Below, one piece after another: positions 16,023 to 24,498 of a stretch of DNA of 64,000 nt. The position numbers and the translations under genes are program-made. Source of the stretch: Foliamicus sp965115835 (GTDB lineage Bacteria; Pseudomonadota; Gammaproteobacteria; Steroidobacterales; Foliamicaceae); contig OZ220471.1 of assembly GCA_965115835.1 (NCBI GenBank), forward strand, positions 2,170,001-2,234,000, written 5' to 3'. The notes below the pieces were generated by a model. It made no database searches, was not told the DNA's origin, and saw only the letters and a program-made list of their open reading frames with translations. How positions within the stretch are numbered: position 1 is the first letter of the stretch; each line of letters opens with the position of its first letter.

Positions 16023-18147
16023 CACTGCCATCGGCCGCGCGCGGCGGCTGCGACATATTCCCCAGAGCCAGCAGTCCGAGTGCGGGCTGGCTTGCCTGGC
16101 AATGATCGCGGACTTTCACGGACTGCGTCTGGACCTCATGGCGACTCGCGCCAGAACCGGGAACGCAGGGCGCGGACACACGCTGCGGGCCTTGATGGAG
16201 GCCGCCGAGAAGCTCGGCATGACCGGACGGGCATTGAGGCTGGAGATGGAAGAACTCGGACAGCTCAAGGTTCCCTGTGTCCTCCACTGGGATCTGGACC
16301 ACTATGTGGTGCTGGAAAAGGTCCGCAAGCGCCGCGCCCTTGTACTGGACCCGGCGGGCGAGCGCCGCTGGTGGCGTTTCGCGCAACTCGACCCCCACTT
16401 CACGGGCGTCGCGCTGGAACTCGCGCCGCGAGTCGATTTCCAGTCCGAAGACCTGCGCGGCGTGCTTCCGCTGAAGCCCATCGCCCGTTCGTTCGACCGT
16501 CTGGCGCGCACCCTGGCCGGCCTCACAACGATTGCGCTGGCGATGCAAATGATCGCGCTTGCGCCACCCATACTTTCGCAGATCCTGATCGACGAGGTAA
16601 GCGCTTCACAGGATTCCGAACTGTTGCGCTCCATGCTGCTTGCCATGGCGCTGCTGGCGGCGGTTGCGATTCCGCTGCGGCTGCTCCAGGGCTGGATTGG
16701 AATCTGGCTGTCCACCTCGATCTCGCTGCAAACCTCCCGCAATCTCACCCGGCGTCTGTTCAGCTTGCCGGCGCGCTTTTTCCGGGAGCGGCATGTCGGC
16801 GATGTGGTATCGCGCATGCAATCACTGTCGCCCATCGTCGAGTTTGCGACCGGTTCGGTGATCACAGGCGTAATCAACCTGCTCAAGGTAAGCATTGCCG
16901 GCGTGGCCATGCTGATCTACAGCCCCGTTCTGATGCTGATCAGCCTGGGCGGGCTGGCGCTTCGCACCGGGCTGGTGTGGAGCGTACTCCCCGCGCAGCG
17001 GCGCCTGGCCCGGGACGGTTTGGTAGCCGGAGCGAAACAGAGTTCGGCAATGCTGGAATCGTTGCGCGGAAGCGAAACAGTCAAGGCGCTGGCCGGCGAG
17101 ACCGAACGGCTGACCGTCTGGCAAACCCATCTGGTCGACAAGCTGAACCTGGATGTGCGCGGCGCGCGCATAGGCATGTATTCCGGCGCCGGCCTGAGCG
17201 CTCTGGGAGAGGCCGAACAGATTGCGTTTCTGGGAGTGGGAGTGCTGGCCCTGTTCAACGGCCAGATCACGCTTGGCGCGCTGTTTGCCTTCATGACCTT
17301 GCGCAATCGGTTCAGCGCAGCCCTGGGCGCGCTCATCGCACTGTTCCAGCAGGCCTACATGCTGCGCCTGCATGCCGAGCGCCTGGGGGATATCGTGGAA
17401 CACGAGGCCGAACCGGAGGACGGCTTGCCGGTGCGGCGGCTCAGTGGCGCGTTCGAGGCGCAGGATCTGGGATTCGCATACAGCCGTAACGAAGGATTCG
17501 TGCTGCGCGGATTTTCCTGCTGTATCGAGCCGGGCCAACTGGTAGTGCTCACAGGACCATCCGGCAGCGGGAAAAGCACCTTTCTCAAGCTTCTGGCGGG
17601 CCTGGAAACGCCCACGGAAGGGCAGCTCCTGGCCGATGGAACGCAAGTGGAGCGCCTCCATCGCCGCGACTATCGCCAGCAACTGGGCTTCGTGCTTCAG
17701 GGCGATATTCTCTTTCGCGGCAGCATTGCCGAAAACATCAGTTTCTTCGATCCGGTTCCGGACACCGGGTTGATCGATGAAGTGGCGCGTTTGACGACCG
17801 TGGACAGCGATATTCGAAAATTCCCGATGGGTATGGCCAGTCAGATCGGAGACATGGGCTCCAATCTCTCCGGCGGTCAGGCACAACGGATCCTGCTGGC
17901 CAGGGCTCTCTATCGGCGCCCCCGGGCGCTGATTCTCGACGAGGCCACCAGCCACCTGGATCCCGAAACCGAGGAGCGGGTGGTGCAGATGCTGAAGGGT
18001 CTCGGCGTGACCACTGTCTGCGCCGCCCACCGGCCCGCCATACTGCGCTATGCCGATCAGGTGCTGCAGCTGCAACCTGCGGCGGGTGATCGTCCGACCT
18101 ACAATCCGGCGCATGATCGCCCCACAACTCCTCACCTGGTGGGATAG
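15979..18147 (+). CDS. C39 peptidase-containing ABC exporter (bacteriocin/microcin transporter)
   Basis: A complete 722-residue ABC exporter that both cuts double-glycine leaders and exports the peptides. The N-terminal C39 peptidase (about 23-140) has Cys35 in QSECGLAC, His108 in DLDHYVVL and Asp124 in LDPAGE. A six-helix transmembrane domain spans about 165-440. The nucleotide-binding domain has Walker A GPSGSGKST (526-534), signature LSGGQ (630-634), Walker B LILDEA (Asp654, Glu655) and an H-loop His in AAHRP. All catalytic residues are present, so it should be active. ATG 15979 is used; GTG 15991 is an alternative. It overlaps both the adaptor gene and mutY, so export and repair genes share a transcript. 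Confidence 0.93.
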   Translation: MWRTVRLRTFQQAFDTAIGRARRLRHIPQSQQSECGLACLAMIADFHGLRLDLMATRARTGNAGRGHTLRALMEAAEKLGMTGRALRLEMEELGQLKVPCVLHWDLDHYVVLEKVRKRRALVLDPAGERRWWRFAQLDPHFTGVALELAPRVDFQSEDLRGVLPLKPIARSFDRLARTLAGLTTIALAMQMIALAPPILSQILIDEVSASQDSELLRSMLLAMALLAAVAIPLRLLQGWIGIWLSTSISLQTSRNLTRRLFSLPARFFRERHVGDVVSRMQSLSPIVEFATGSVITGVINLLKVSIAGVAMLIYSPVLMLISLGGLALRTGLVWSVLPAQRRLARDGLVAGAKQSSAMLESLRGSETVKALAGETERLTVWQTHLVDKLNLDVRGARIGMYSGAGLSALGEAEQIAFLGVGVLALFNGQITLGALFAFMTLRNRFSAALGALIALFQQAYMLRLHAERLGDIVEHEAEPEDGLPVRRLSGAFEAQDLGFAYSRNEGFVLRGFSCCIEPGQLVVLTGPSGSGKSTFLKLLAGLETPTEGQLLADGTQVERLHRRDYRQQLGFVLQGDILFRGSIAENISFFDPVPDTGLIDEVARLTTVDSDIRKFPMGMASQIGDMGSNLSGGQAQRILLARALYRRPRALILDEATSHLDPETEERVVQMLKGLGVTTVCAAHRPAILRYADQVLQLQPAAGDRPTYNPAHDRPTTPHLVG

Positions 18148-19162
18148 GCACGGACGCAGGGATCTCCCCTGGCAAAGGCAGCGCAGCCCGTACTGCGTGT
18201 GGGTTTCGGAGATCATGCTGCAGCAAACCCGGGTGGCGACTGTGCGGCCCTACTACCAGCGTTTCATGCAAGCCTTCCCGGACGTTTCGGCATTGGCGCA
18301 GGCCGACGAGGATGCCGTGCTGTCCATCTGGTCCGGCCTTGGCTATTATTCCCGCGCCCACAATCTGATGAAGGCCGCACGGATCGTTGTGCAAAGGCAC
18401 GGCGGCGAGTTGCCGCAGGAACAGGGCCAGCTCATGGAGCTGCCGGGAATCGGGCGATCGACGGCAGGAGCCATTCTGGCCCTGGCGCATGGCCAGCGGC
18501 GCGCCATCCTGGATGGGAACGCGCGCCGCGTTCTGGCCCGGTTCCACGCAGTCGAAGGCTGGCCGGGCCACTCCGCAACCAACAGGTTTCTCTGGAAACT
18601 GGCGGAATCCAACACACCCGCCGAGAGAGTGCGGGACTACACGCAGGCCATCATGGACCTGGGCGCCACCGTGTGCCGACGGCGCAAACCGCATTGCGCA
18701 TCCTGCCCCCTGACCGGCGCCTGTCAGGCGCAGTTGCTCGGAAAGACAGCCGAAATACCCGCCTCGCGACCGGGCCGGCGACGCCCGCTGAGACACTGCT
18801 CCATGGCCCTGGTTCAGCGCCCGGACGGGGCAGTGCTGCTCGAGCGCCGGCCGCCCACCGGCATCTGGGCGGGATTGTGGAGCCTGCCCACGCTGAACGA
18901 AGAAGAGGAAGCGACCGCCTGGTCCGCCAGGGTGCTGAACGGACGGGCGGAAGTTCGCCGCGAGCTGCTCCCGATGCGGCACGGTTTCAGCCACTTCGAG
19001 CTGGAAATCCGGCCCGTCCATATGACGCTGACCGGTCCCGTCCACGAGATCCGCGAACCCGGAATCTGGCTGTGGTACGACGGGACCCGGCCGGTGGGAA
19101 TGCCGGCGCCGATCCGCCGGCTACTGGACAACATTCCCGGCAAGCAATCGCCGGCGCGTTGA
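18113..19162 (+). CDS. mutY: Adenine DNA glycosylase MutY
   Basis: Removes adenine mispaired with 8-oxoguanine or guanine. The 349-residue protein has the catalytic Glu33 in SEIMLQQT, a helix-hairpin-helix LPGIGRSTAGA (110-120) followed by the conserved Asp134 in AILDGNARR, and a [4Fe-4S] cluster ligated by Cys188, 195, 198 and 204 (spacing 6-2-5). The C-terminal NUDIX-like domain (about 225-345) that recognises 8-oxoguanine is present. The frame opens upstream, but ATG 18113 gives the family N-terminus (LLTWWDRHGRRDLPW). It overlaps the exporter gene by 35 bases and is followed by yggX, a common gammaproteobacterial pairing. Confidence 0.96.
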   Translation: MIAPQLLTWWDRHGRRDLPWQRQRSPYCVWVSEIMLQQTRVATVRPYYQRFMQAFPDVSALAQADEDAVLSIWSGLGYYSRAHNLMKAARIVVQRHGGELPQEQGQLMELPGIGRSTAGAILALAHGQRRAILDGNARRVLARFHAVEGWPGHSATNRFLWKLAESNTPAERVRDYTQAIMDLGATVCRRRKPHCASCPLTGACQAQLLGKTAEIPASRPGRRRPLRHCSMALVQRPDGAVLLERRPPTGIWAGLWSLPTLNEEEEATAWSARVLNGRAEVRRELLPMRHGFSHFELEIRPVHMTLTGPVHEIREPGIWLWYDGTRPVGMPAPIRRLLDNIPGKQSPAR

Positions 19163-19197
19163 CCGCCCGGCTCGCCTCTTGCACAATCCTCAAGACC

Positions 19198-19470
19198 ATG
19201 ACCCGAATGGTGCAATGCGTGATGCTGGGAACCGAGGCCGAGGGCCTGCCGCGCCCTCCCTACCCGGGCGATCTGGGCCAGCGCGTTTTCGAGAATGTCT
19301 CGCGCCAGGCGTGGCGGCAGTGGCTATCCCACCAGACCATGCTGATCAATGAATACCGGCTTGTTCCCATCGAGCCGGAAGCGCGCAAGTTTCTCGAAGA
19401 GCAGATGGAGGCCTTCTTCTTCGGCAAGGGCTCCCGCAAACCCGAAGGCTTCAAGCCTCCCTCCGGGTGA
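19198..19470 (+). CDS. yggX: Probable Fe(2+)-trafficking protein YggX
   Basis: A 90-residue protein with the YggX signature: an N-terminal CVMLGTEAEGL (the conserved Cys at position 7), then RVFENVSRQAWRQWLSHQTM and the C-terminal EEQMEAFFFG. The family limits iron-driven oxidative damage and helps repair Fe-S clusters, which fits its pairing with the Fe-S enzyme MutY. It starts 36 bases after mutY. The 229 bases that follow, up to the ParA gene, hold no gene; a GGTTCGAAT string near 19502 does not fold into a tRNA. Confidence 0.95.
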   Translation: MTRMVQCVMLGTEAEGLPRPPYPGDLGQRVFENVSRQAWRQWLSHQTMLINEYRLVPIEPEARKFLEEQMEAFFFGKGSRKPEGFKPPSG

Positions 19471-19699
19471 GGGCCGCACTCACTGCCGGGAGGCCGTGCA
19501 GGGTTCGAATACATGTGAGTGGGCCTGGCCCGGGCATACCCTGAAAAGCGCAGGCCGGTTGGTTGCCCTCCCGGTGCGCCGTTCCATTGGGTTGGCATGG
19601 CCCGGGAGCGCTCGAAAACGCGGGCGGCGCCTCGGGAACTGCACAGGGTGTTCCGCCAACCCGTACGCTGATGTCTTGTTAAGCTCCTCAGGCTGTGCT

Positions 19700-20701
19700 T
19701 CACGTCGAAAGCCCGATTTTCTGCCGGATCAGATCTGCCAAACTCCTGAAATCGCGATAGGCGCCCGAAACGGCCGCGGCGTGGCCGCCGATTGCGCCGT
19801 CGGCAGCGGTAAGGCGAAAAACAGGCTTTCGGGCCTCCTGCGCCATCGGAATCAGGCTCCGATAGTGCCGAACAGTCGCCAGGCAGTGCTCGTCGTCGGC
19901 CGGCTTGCCGGGATAAGGGCTGCTGTCGCACTTCAACAGGTACCGGTGGTAGGCCTCGGGCATGCGGTTGACCCACTTGTCATAGGCCTTTACGGGTCGT
20001 TTCAGACGCACGCCATGCTGCTGGACGATGTACCCCATCGGTTTCATGGCGCCCCTGGGCAAAGGGAAGACGGGCGGGTTCCAGTTGTCCAAGCGTTTCG
20101 ACCATTCGTCTGTCCAGCGCGCCAGCGTCGGACCCAGATTCCTCAAGCCCTGGAGGGAAAACAGATCCGCCCCCAGCGGAGCGATGACGTGATCGGTCGC
20201 GATCAGCGCCGAGCGGTTCAGCGCGCCCAGATTGGGGCCCACATCCACGAGCACGACCGTCGCGTTGATGGCCGCGGCGGCGCTCTGCATGATCTGCCAG
20301 AATGCGGTGAGGATGCGGAACGGGCGGTACAGGTTGGACCCCCCCAAGGCATTGGGCCACTCGCTCGACAGGTTCTCCTCGAAGCTGGAAAGCGCCAGAT
20401 CGCCGGGAATCAGTCCCAGCGTTTCGGAGACCGGGTAAACCCGAGGCTCCCGCCAATCCCCTACCGCCGTCAAGGGCTGGACGCACTGGTAGATGGTGCG
20501 GTCCTGCGCGTCGTCCTCCCAGAGCGACTCCAGCTCGCTTTCGCCGAGGAAAGTCGAAGTGAGGTTCGCTTGCGGGTCGAGATCGCAAACCAACACGCGC
20601 TCGCCAATCCCGGACAGCATCCAGGCGAGGTGGTAGACCAGAGATGTCTTGCCAACGCCCCCCTTGTTGTTGAAGAAAGTCAGGACCGGCGCGGCCATCA
20701 T
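19700..20701 (-). CDS. ParA-family ATPase, partner of the AlbA_2 protein
   Basis: This 333-residue P-loop ATPase has the deviant Walker A KGGVGKTS (13-20), a switch region CDLDPQANLTS (39-49) and VVLVDVGPNLG near 170-180, all typical of ParA/Soj proteins. It is longer than minimal ParA owing to insertions around 70-110 and 220-260. No parB gene or obvious parS sites are visible, so chromosome or plasmid segregation is not the obvious role. Its start overlaps the stop of the AlbA_2 gene (ATGA), so the two are translated together and presumably act together. The pair is inserted between yggX and tRNA-Phe. Confidence 0.85.
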   Translation of the reverse strand: MMAAPVLTFFNNKGGVGKTSLVYHLAWMLSGIGERVLVCDLDPQANLTSTFLGESELESLWEDDAQDRTIYQCVQPLTAVGDWREPRVYPVSETLGLIPGDLALSSFEENLSSEWPNALGGSNLYRPFRILTAFWQIMQSAAAAINATVVLVDVGPNLGALNRSALIATDHVIAPLGADLFSLQGLRNLGPTLARWTDEWSKRLDNWNPPVFPLPRGAMKPMGYIVQQHGVRLKRPVKAYDKWVNRMPEAYHRYLLKCDSSPYPGKPADDEHCLATVRHYRSLIPMAQEARKPVFRLTAADGAIGGHAAAVSGAYRDFRSLADLIRQKIGLST

Positions 20702-21936
20702 CCAGCCTCCGCAACTCCGGGAACGGCTCTCGCCGTGGCGAGCAGGTGCGTCGGCTCGGCCTCGAACTCGAGCTCCGGGTGCCCCGCCTCGCGCAACAGG
20801 CGTTGCGCAGTGGGGATTCCAACGCCGAACCTCTGGACATATCCCAGCACCTTCATCGACTCCGCCAGATTCGGATTGCGATAGTCCGTAATCCCGGGGC
20901 GGGCGAAGTTCGCCGCTGTAACCGACCCGAACGGTCCGCCCGGGTTCTGGATTTCGATCCTGTCGTCGAACCAGGTAACGCGAACGGGAGCGTTCGTGGT
21001 CTCGTAGTCGCGGTGAATGACCGCGTTCCGAGCGAGCTCCTGCAGGGCGGCCAGGGGGTAGCTGTCGGTGCGGCGTTCGATGTCCTGATTGACGATGTCG
21101 ATCCGGCGAAGGTTGTGCGAGCGCAGCTTGTCGTCGAGACGCGACAACATAGCGGGAATCGTTCCGTCGATTGCCCCCTCGTCCAGGATCGGATCCGACA
21201 GTTCGTTTCCTCCGACGCGCAGGAACTGCACGTACGCACCCGGGATGAAGTCCCGCGGGCGGATCCCCAGCACCAGTAGTCCAAGAATCGTCGCTCGCTC
21301 GTCGTCGACGGAAGCAATCATCTTGGTTGCGGCCAGACGTTCCTCCAAGCTTCGATCGTTGGCCTGCAGAAGCTCGCGATCGACCGCATTGGGCAGATAT
21401 TCGTCCTCGAACTGGCGGCGACCGAGATCGGCGAGACCGGTACCCGGCACCGGAGAAATATCGAAGGGACGGTCTCCGTAGCGCCGCCGTTCGTTCAGTA
21501 TCCGCTCCTCCTGGGCCGTCGCCACGCCCCGGCGCGGCCCGTTGCGAATGTGGATCGCGCCCTTGTAGCGCACCGGGGGCGAGTCGGAAGGGAAGACGGT
21601 TGCCACGGCAATTTCTTGTCCTCGATACAAGCGTTTTTCGGACAGGAGCGTCGGCGGCGGCACGATGTTTCCGTCGCTGCGCATATCGGCCAACGCGCGC
21701 AGCAGCTCGTCGGTAACGACAGTGCCGGCGGGGGCGCCGTCGTCCCGCAGCCCGACAACTGCAATGCCTGATCGTCCTGAACCCGGAAGATCATTGGCGA
21801 ATGCACAAATTGCTTCCCGAAGTCGCTCCGACGCATTGCCCCCAAGCGTCTCCTTGAACTCGACCCGCGTACTTTCCGCACCTTCGATCAGGCGCGCCAA
21901 CTTGTCATCGTCCAGTCTCAGGACTTCTTCGTTCAT
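20698..21936 (-). CDS. AlbA_2 (Schlafen-type) ATP-binding regulator-like protein
   Basis: A 412-residue protein with an N-terminal AlbA_2 domain (about 10-130; ESTRVEFKETLGG and RYKGAIHIRNG) and a C-terminal HATPase_c-4-like domain (about 290-400; LQELARNAVIHRDY and IEIQNPGGPFG). Proteins of this layout are usually annotated as putative transcriptional regulators or ATP-binding proteins, and some relatives occur in phage-defence islands. It is the first gene of a two-gene minus-strand operon with ParA. The 276 bases upstream, to tRNA-Phe, contain no other gene. Confidence 0.82.
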   Translation of the reverse strand: MNEEVLRLDDDKLARLIEGAESTRVEFKETLGGNASERLREAICAFANDLPGSGRSGIAVVGLRDDGAPAGTVVTDELLRALADMRSDGNIVPPPTLLSEKRLYRGQEIAVATVFPSDSPPVRYKGAIHIRNGPRRGVATAQEERILNERRRYGDRPFDISPVPGTGLADLGRRQFEDEYLPNAVDRELLQANDRSLEERLAATKMIASVDDERATILGLLVLGIRPRDFIPGAYVQFLRVGGNELSDPILDEGAIDGTIPAMLSRLDDKLRSHNLRRIDIVNQDIERRTDSYPLAALQELARNAVIHRDYETTNAPVRVTWFDDRIEIQNPGGPFGSVTAANFARPGITDYRNPNLAESMKVLGYVQRFGVGIPTAQRLLREAGHPELEFEAEPTHLLATARAVPGVAEAG

Positions 21937-22188
21937 GGCCTCGTTTCGGCGCTTTCCTCAATCGCCGGCGCGGGGACCGCCTGCAAAACCGTGCTCCGGT
22001 CCGAAAATCCGCGCCGTGTCGGCAACGCAGGGTGGCCAGCGAACACACCCAGCTTGAACCTCCTGATTCTAGTGTACATGTCCAAGCGCCCACATTGATT
22101 GCGTTCGCGAAAACAGGTTAACCGAAGGCGCGCGCGGTCCCGGATGGCGGGGACCCTTGCGTGACGGCGGCGTTGCTGGCCGCGACGC

Positions 22189-22194
22189 TATAAT
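22189..22194 (+). promoter_or_regulatory. -10 element upstream of tRNA-Phe
   Basis: A perfect TATAAT at 22189-22194 lies 19 bases before the tRNA. No good -35 hexamer is found at the right spacing. Confidence 0.5.
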
Positions 22195-22212
22195 TTGCGC
22201 ACCTTTTTCCGA

Positions 22213-22285
<73 letters not shown>

Positions 22286-22365
22286 CCGTGATTGAGTGAT
22301 ATAACTGGATCAAGCACGGCAAGCGCAGGGTGATTACACCGCCCGCGCAATAACGGAGAAATTCA

Positions 22366-23748
22366 ATGAAGTCTTGCTCTTGCATCTTCCCGGCGCTGGC
22401 GGCGCTGGCCCTGGGCGCCTGCGGCGTCGCCTCCATGCCGGCGCTCGACACCGATGTGCCGCCGGACTGGGGCGACGCGGCGGTCGGCGAGTGGCCGGGC
22501 GAAGAGTGGTGGGAGGCCTTCGGCAGTGAGGAACTGAACGCCATCATGCAGCTTGTCGAGGAGCGGAACCTCGACCTGCAGAACGCCGATCGCACCTTCC
22601 GCCAGGCGCAACTGGCGCTGACTGATGCGGGCTTCGACCTGTACCCCACGCCGATCATGGACTTCAACGCCGGGGTCAACTACAGCGGCGCCGAAGCGTC
22701 CGGAGGCGAATTTTCCGATGGGCACACAGAATCGGCCCGGCTGGGCCTGGGCGTGAGCTACGCCGACATACTCAGCAAACCTTACCGTTTCGAGGTTGCC
22801 GAAGCGTCCTATGAGTCGGCCGCCGCCCAACTCGCCAGCACCCGTCTGAGCATCCGGGTCCTGGCAGCCTCCACGTACTTTCGGATTCTCTTCACACGCG
22901 ACCGGATCGAGGCTGCCAAGCGCAACCTCGAAACCGCCGAGTTCATTGAAAGGATCACGCAGGCGCGCGTGGAAGCCGGAGTCCTTACGCCAATCGATGC
23001 GCTCCAGCAACAGATCGCCGTGCAGCGGCAGCGTAACGCCGTAGCCCAGCTTCGCCAGGAAGAATACGCAGCGCGTGCGGCCCTCGCGATCCTGGTGGCG
23101 GAGCCGGTTCGCAACTTCGACGTCAAGGAAAGCACGCTGGAAGTCCTGACGGCCCCGCGCGTCGCGCCCGGCCTGCCCTCCGGGTTGCTGGTGCGCCGCC
23201 CGGACATCGTCCAGGCGGAACTGTCCTTGCGCCAGGCGCGCGCCAATGTCGGGATCGCTCGCAACGCGCTCCTGCCCAGCATTTCACTGACCGGATCGAC
23301 CAATACCGCAAGCGACTCGCTGCGCGAACTGACCTCGGGCAACAGTTTCTCGGTCGGCCTGGGAGCCTCCCTGGCGCAGAACGTTTTCGATTTCGGCAGG
23401 CGGGGGCGAGCGAGGGAAAGCGCCAGACTGCGGATGGAATCTTCGCTGGCGAGTTACCGCCAGACCGTCATCCGGGCGTTCAACGACATCGAAATCTCCC
23501 TGGGCAATATCGAATTGCTGGACGCCCTGGATCAGGTCGCGCTGGAGGATCTCAAGCGCGCCGAGGAATCGCTGCGCATCGCCCAGGTTCGCTACAGCGA
23601 AGGCGTCATCGATTACCAGCGGGTCCTGACCGCCCAGGACTTCCTGTACAACGCCCGCAACAATGTGCTCAGCAACAAGGGCGCCTACCTCAACGCCATC
23701 CTCAACCTCTACCGTGACCTCGGCGGTGGCTGGTCCCGCGATTCCTGA
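22366..23748 (+). CDS. TolC/NodT-family outer-membrane efflux lipoprotein
   Basis: A 460-residue outer-membrane channel of the RND/type I export kind. It has a lipoprotein signal with lipobox LGAC (Cys at 19) and two OEP repeats (about 55-245 and 255-450) with long helical stretches. LPSGLLVRRPDIVQAE is the hallmark of the NodT group. It would form a trimeric tunnel through the outer membrane. The gene stands alone, without an adjacent pump. It is the only visible candidate in the window for the outer channel that the peptide exporter at 14.7-18.1 kb would need, but it is 4 kb away, so that link is speculative. Confidence 0.92.
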   Translation: MKSCSCIFPALAALALGACGVASMPALDTDVPPDWGDAAVGEWPGEEWWEAFGSEELNAIMQLVEERNLDLQNADRTFRQAQLALTDAGFDLYPTPIMDFNAGVNYSGAEASGGEFSDGHTESARLGLGVSYADILSKPYRFEVAEASYESAAAQLASTRLSIRVLAASTYFRILFTRDRIEAAKRNLETAEFIERITQARVEAGVLTPIDALQQQIAVQRQRNAVAQLRQEEYAARAALAILVAEPVRNFDVKESTLEVLTAPRVAPGLPSGLLVRRPDIVQAELSLRQARANVGIARNALLPSISLTGSTNTASDSLRELTSGNSFSVGLGASLAQNVFDFGRRGRARESARLRMESSLASYRQTVIRAFNDIEISLGNIELLDALDQVALEDLKRAEESLRIAQVRYSEGVIDYQRVLTAQDFLYNARNNVLSNKGAYLNAILNLYRDLGGGWSRDS

Positions 23749-23760
23749 AGGGTCACGGTG

Positions 23761-23881
23761 CAGCAATTCCCGCTAACGATGCAGAGTCGCTCGTTTGGGG
23801 CCGAATACCCAAGCTTGTGACCATTCAGGCGTTGGACCGGGGCTGATTTTCGAGCATTGTCACGCTTGGCGGGAATTGCTG
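23761..23881. repeat. MITE-like element, copy 1
   Basis: A 121-bp element with terminal inverted repeats CAGCAATTCCCGCTAAC and, at the other end, the complement of CAGCAATTCCCGCCAAG. It matches copies at 36510-36630 (reverse orientation) and 49405-49526 over its whole length. Flanking 9-mers GTCACGGTG and GTCCCGTGG agree at only 6 of 9 positions, so this may be an older insertion. It begins 12 bases after the efflux gene stop, and its right end supplies the last codons of the DoxX-like gene on the other strand. Confidence 0.8.
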
Positions 23882-24498
23882 GTCCCGTGGCCGGCGCCTT
23901 GCCACCTTCCCGGAGAACGAGGAGCTCCGGTCGCCGCAAGGAAGAAAACGCTCAGGAATTTTCGCCGCGGCTGCCCCGGTCTCGAAGACCCGCCGAAATC
24001 CGGGTAACGCCGGGCGAGCGGGCGGTCGAGGCCCAGCCACAGGCCGGACGGCCACCACAGAAACACAATGGTGAGGAGGAAAAACGGAATCAGCGAGGCG
24101 TCGTAATAGCCGCCGGCGGCAAATCCGCACAGGATGAACAGGCTGACGCCGGCGGCCAGGCGAGTCGTGAACCCCAACAACAGGCCCAGCGCCGAATAAA
24201 TCTCGCCCCATGTAATGAACCACGCCACCGGAACATGAAGCGGCAACGCAAACTCCATGAGGAAAAGCGAAGCGAAGGCGTCGGGCGGCATCTCGGAGAG
24301 GCGATCGAGAAATATGTCCCTGAGGATATCGCTGCTCAGCCAGCCCTTCACCACCTTGTTGATTCCGGCAGCCAGCCAGAAGATGGCGAACAGGGTCCTG
24401 AAGAGCAGGTGCAGCTGTATGCCGCCGAACCGCGCCGGGTGGGTCTTTATCCAGTTCCATTTCCAGACCCGCTCGAATTCCCGGATAGCAAGGCTCAC
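23860..24498 (-). CDS. DoxX-family membrane protein
   Basis: A 212-residue integral membrane protein with four to five hydrophobic segments (about 28-45, 75-95, 100-118, 122-150), resembling the DoxX/DoxD quinone-linked or terminal-oxidase accessory family. Motifs include FWLAAGINKVVKGW and ITWGEIYSALGLLLGF. Its start GTG 24498 overlaps the stop of the upstream gene, so the two form an operon. The C-terminal tail beyond about residue 175 is basic and low-complexity, and its last seven codons lie inside the repeat element, so the natural end of the gene was probably altered by the insertion. Confidence 0.78.
   Translation of the reverse strand: MSLAIREFERVWKWNWIKTHPARFGGIQLHLLFRTLFAIFWLAAGINKVVKGWLSSDILRDIFLDRLSEMPPDAFASLFLMEFALPLHVPVAWFITWGEIYSALGLLLGFTTRLAAGVSLFILCGFAAGGYYDASLIPFFLLTIVFLWWPSGLWLGLDRPLARRYPDFGGSSRPGQPRRKFLSVFFLAATGAPRSPGRWQGAGHGTSNSRQA

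Noticed and set aside
13696..18147. Peptide cassette as an island integrated at the 3-prime end of tRNA-Gly
   Set aside because: No integrase gene and no repeat of the tRNA end were found within the window.
19495..19520. GGTTCGAAT string resembling a tRNA T-loop
   Set aside because: The flanking bases do not pair and no anticodon arm is present.
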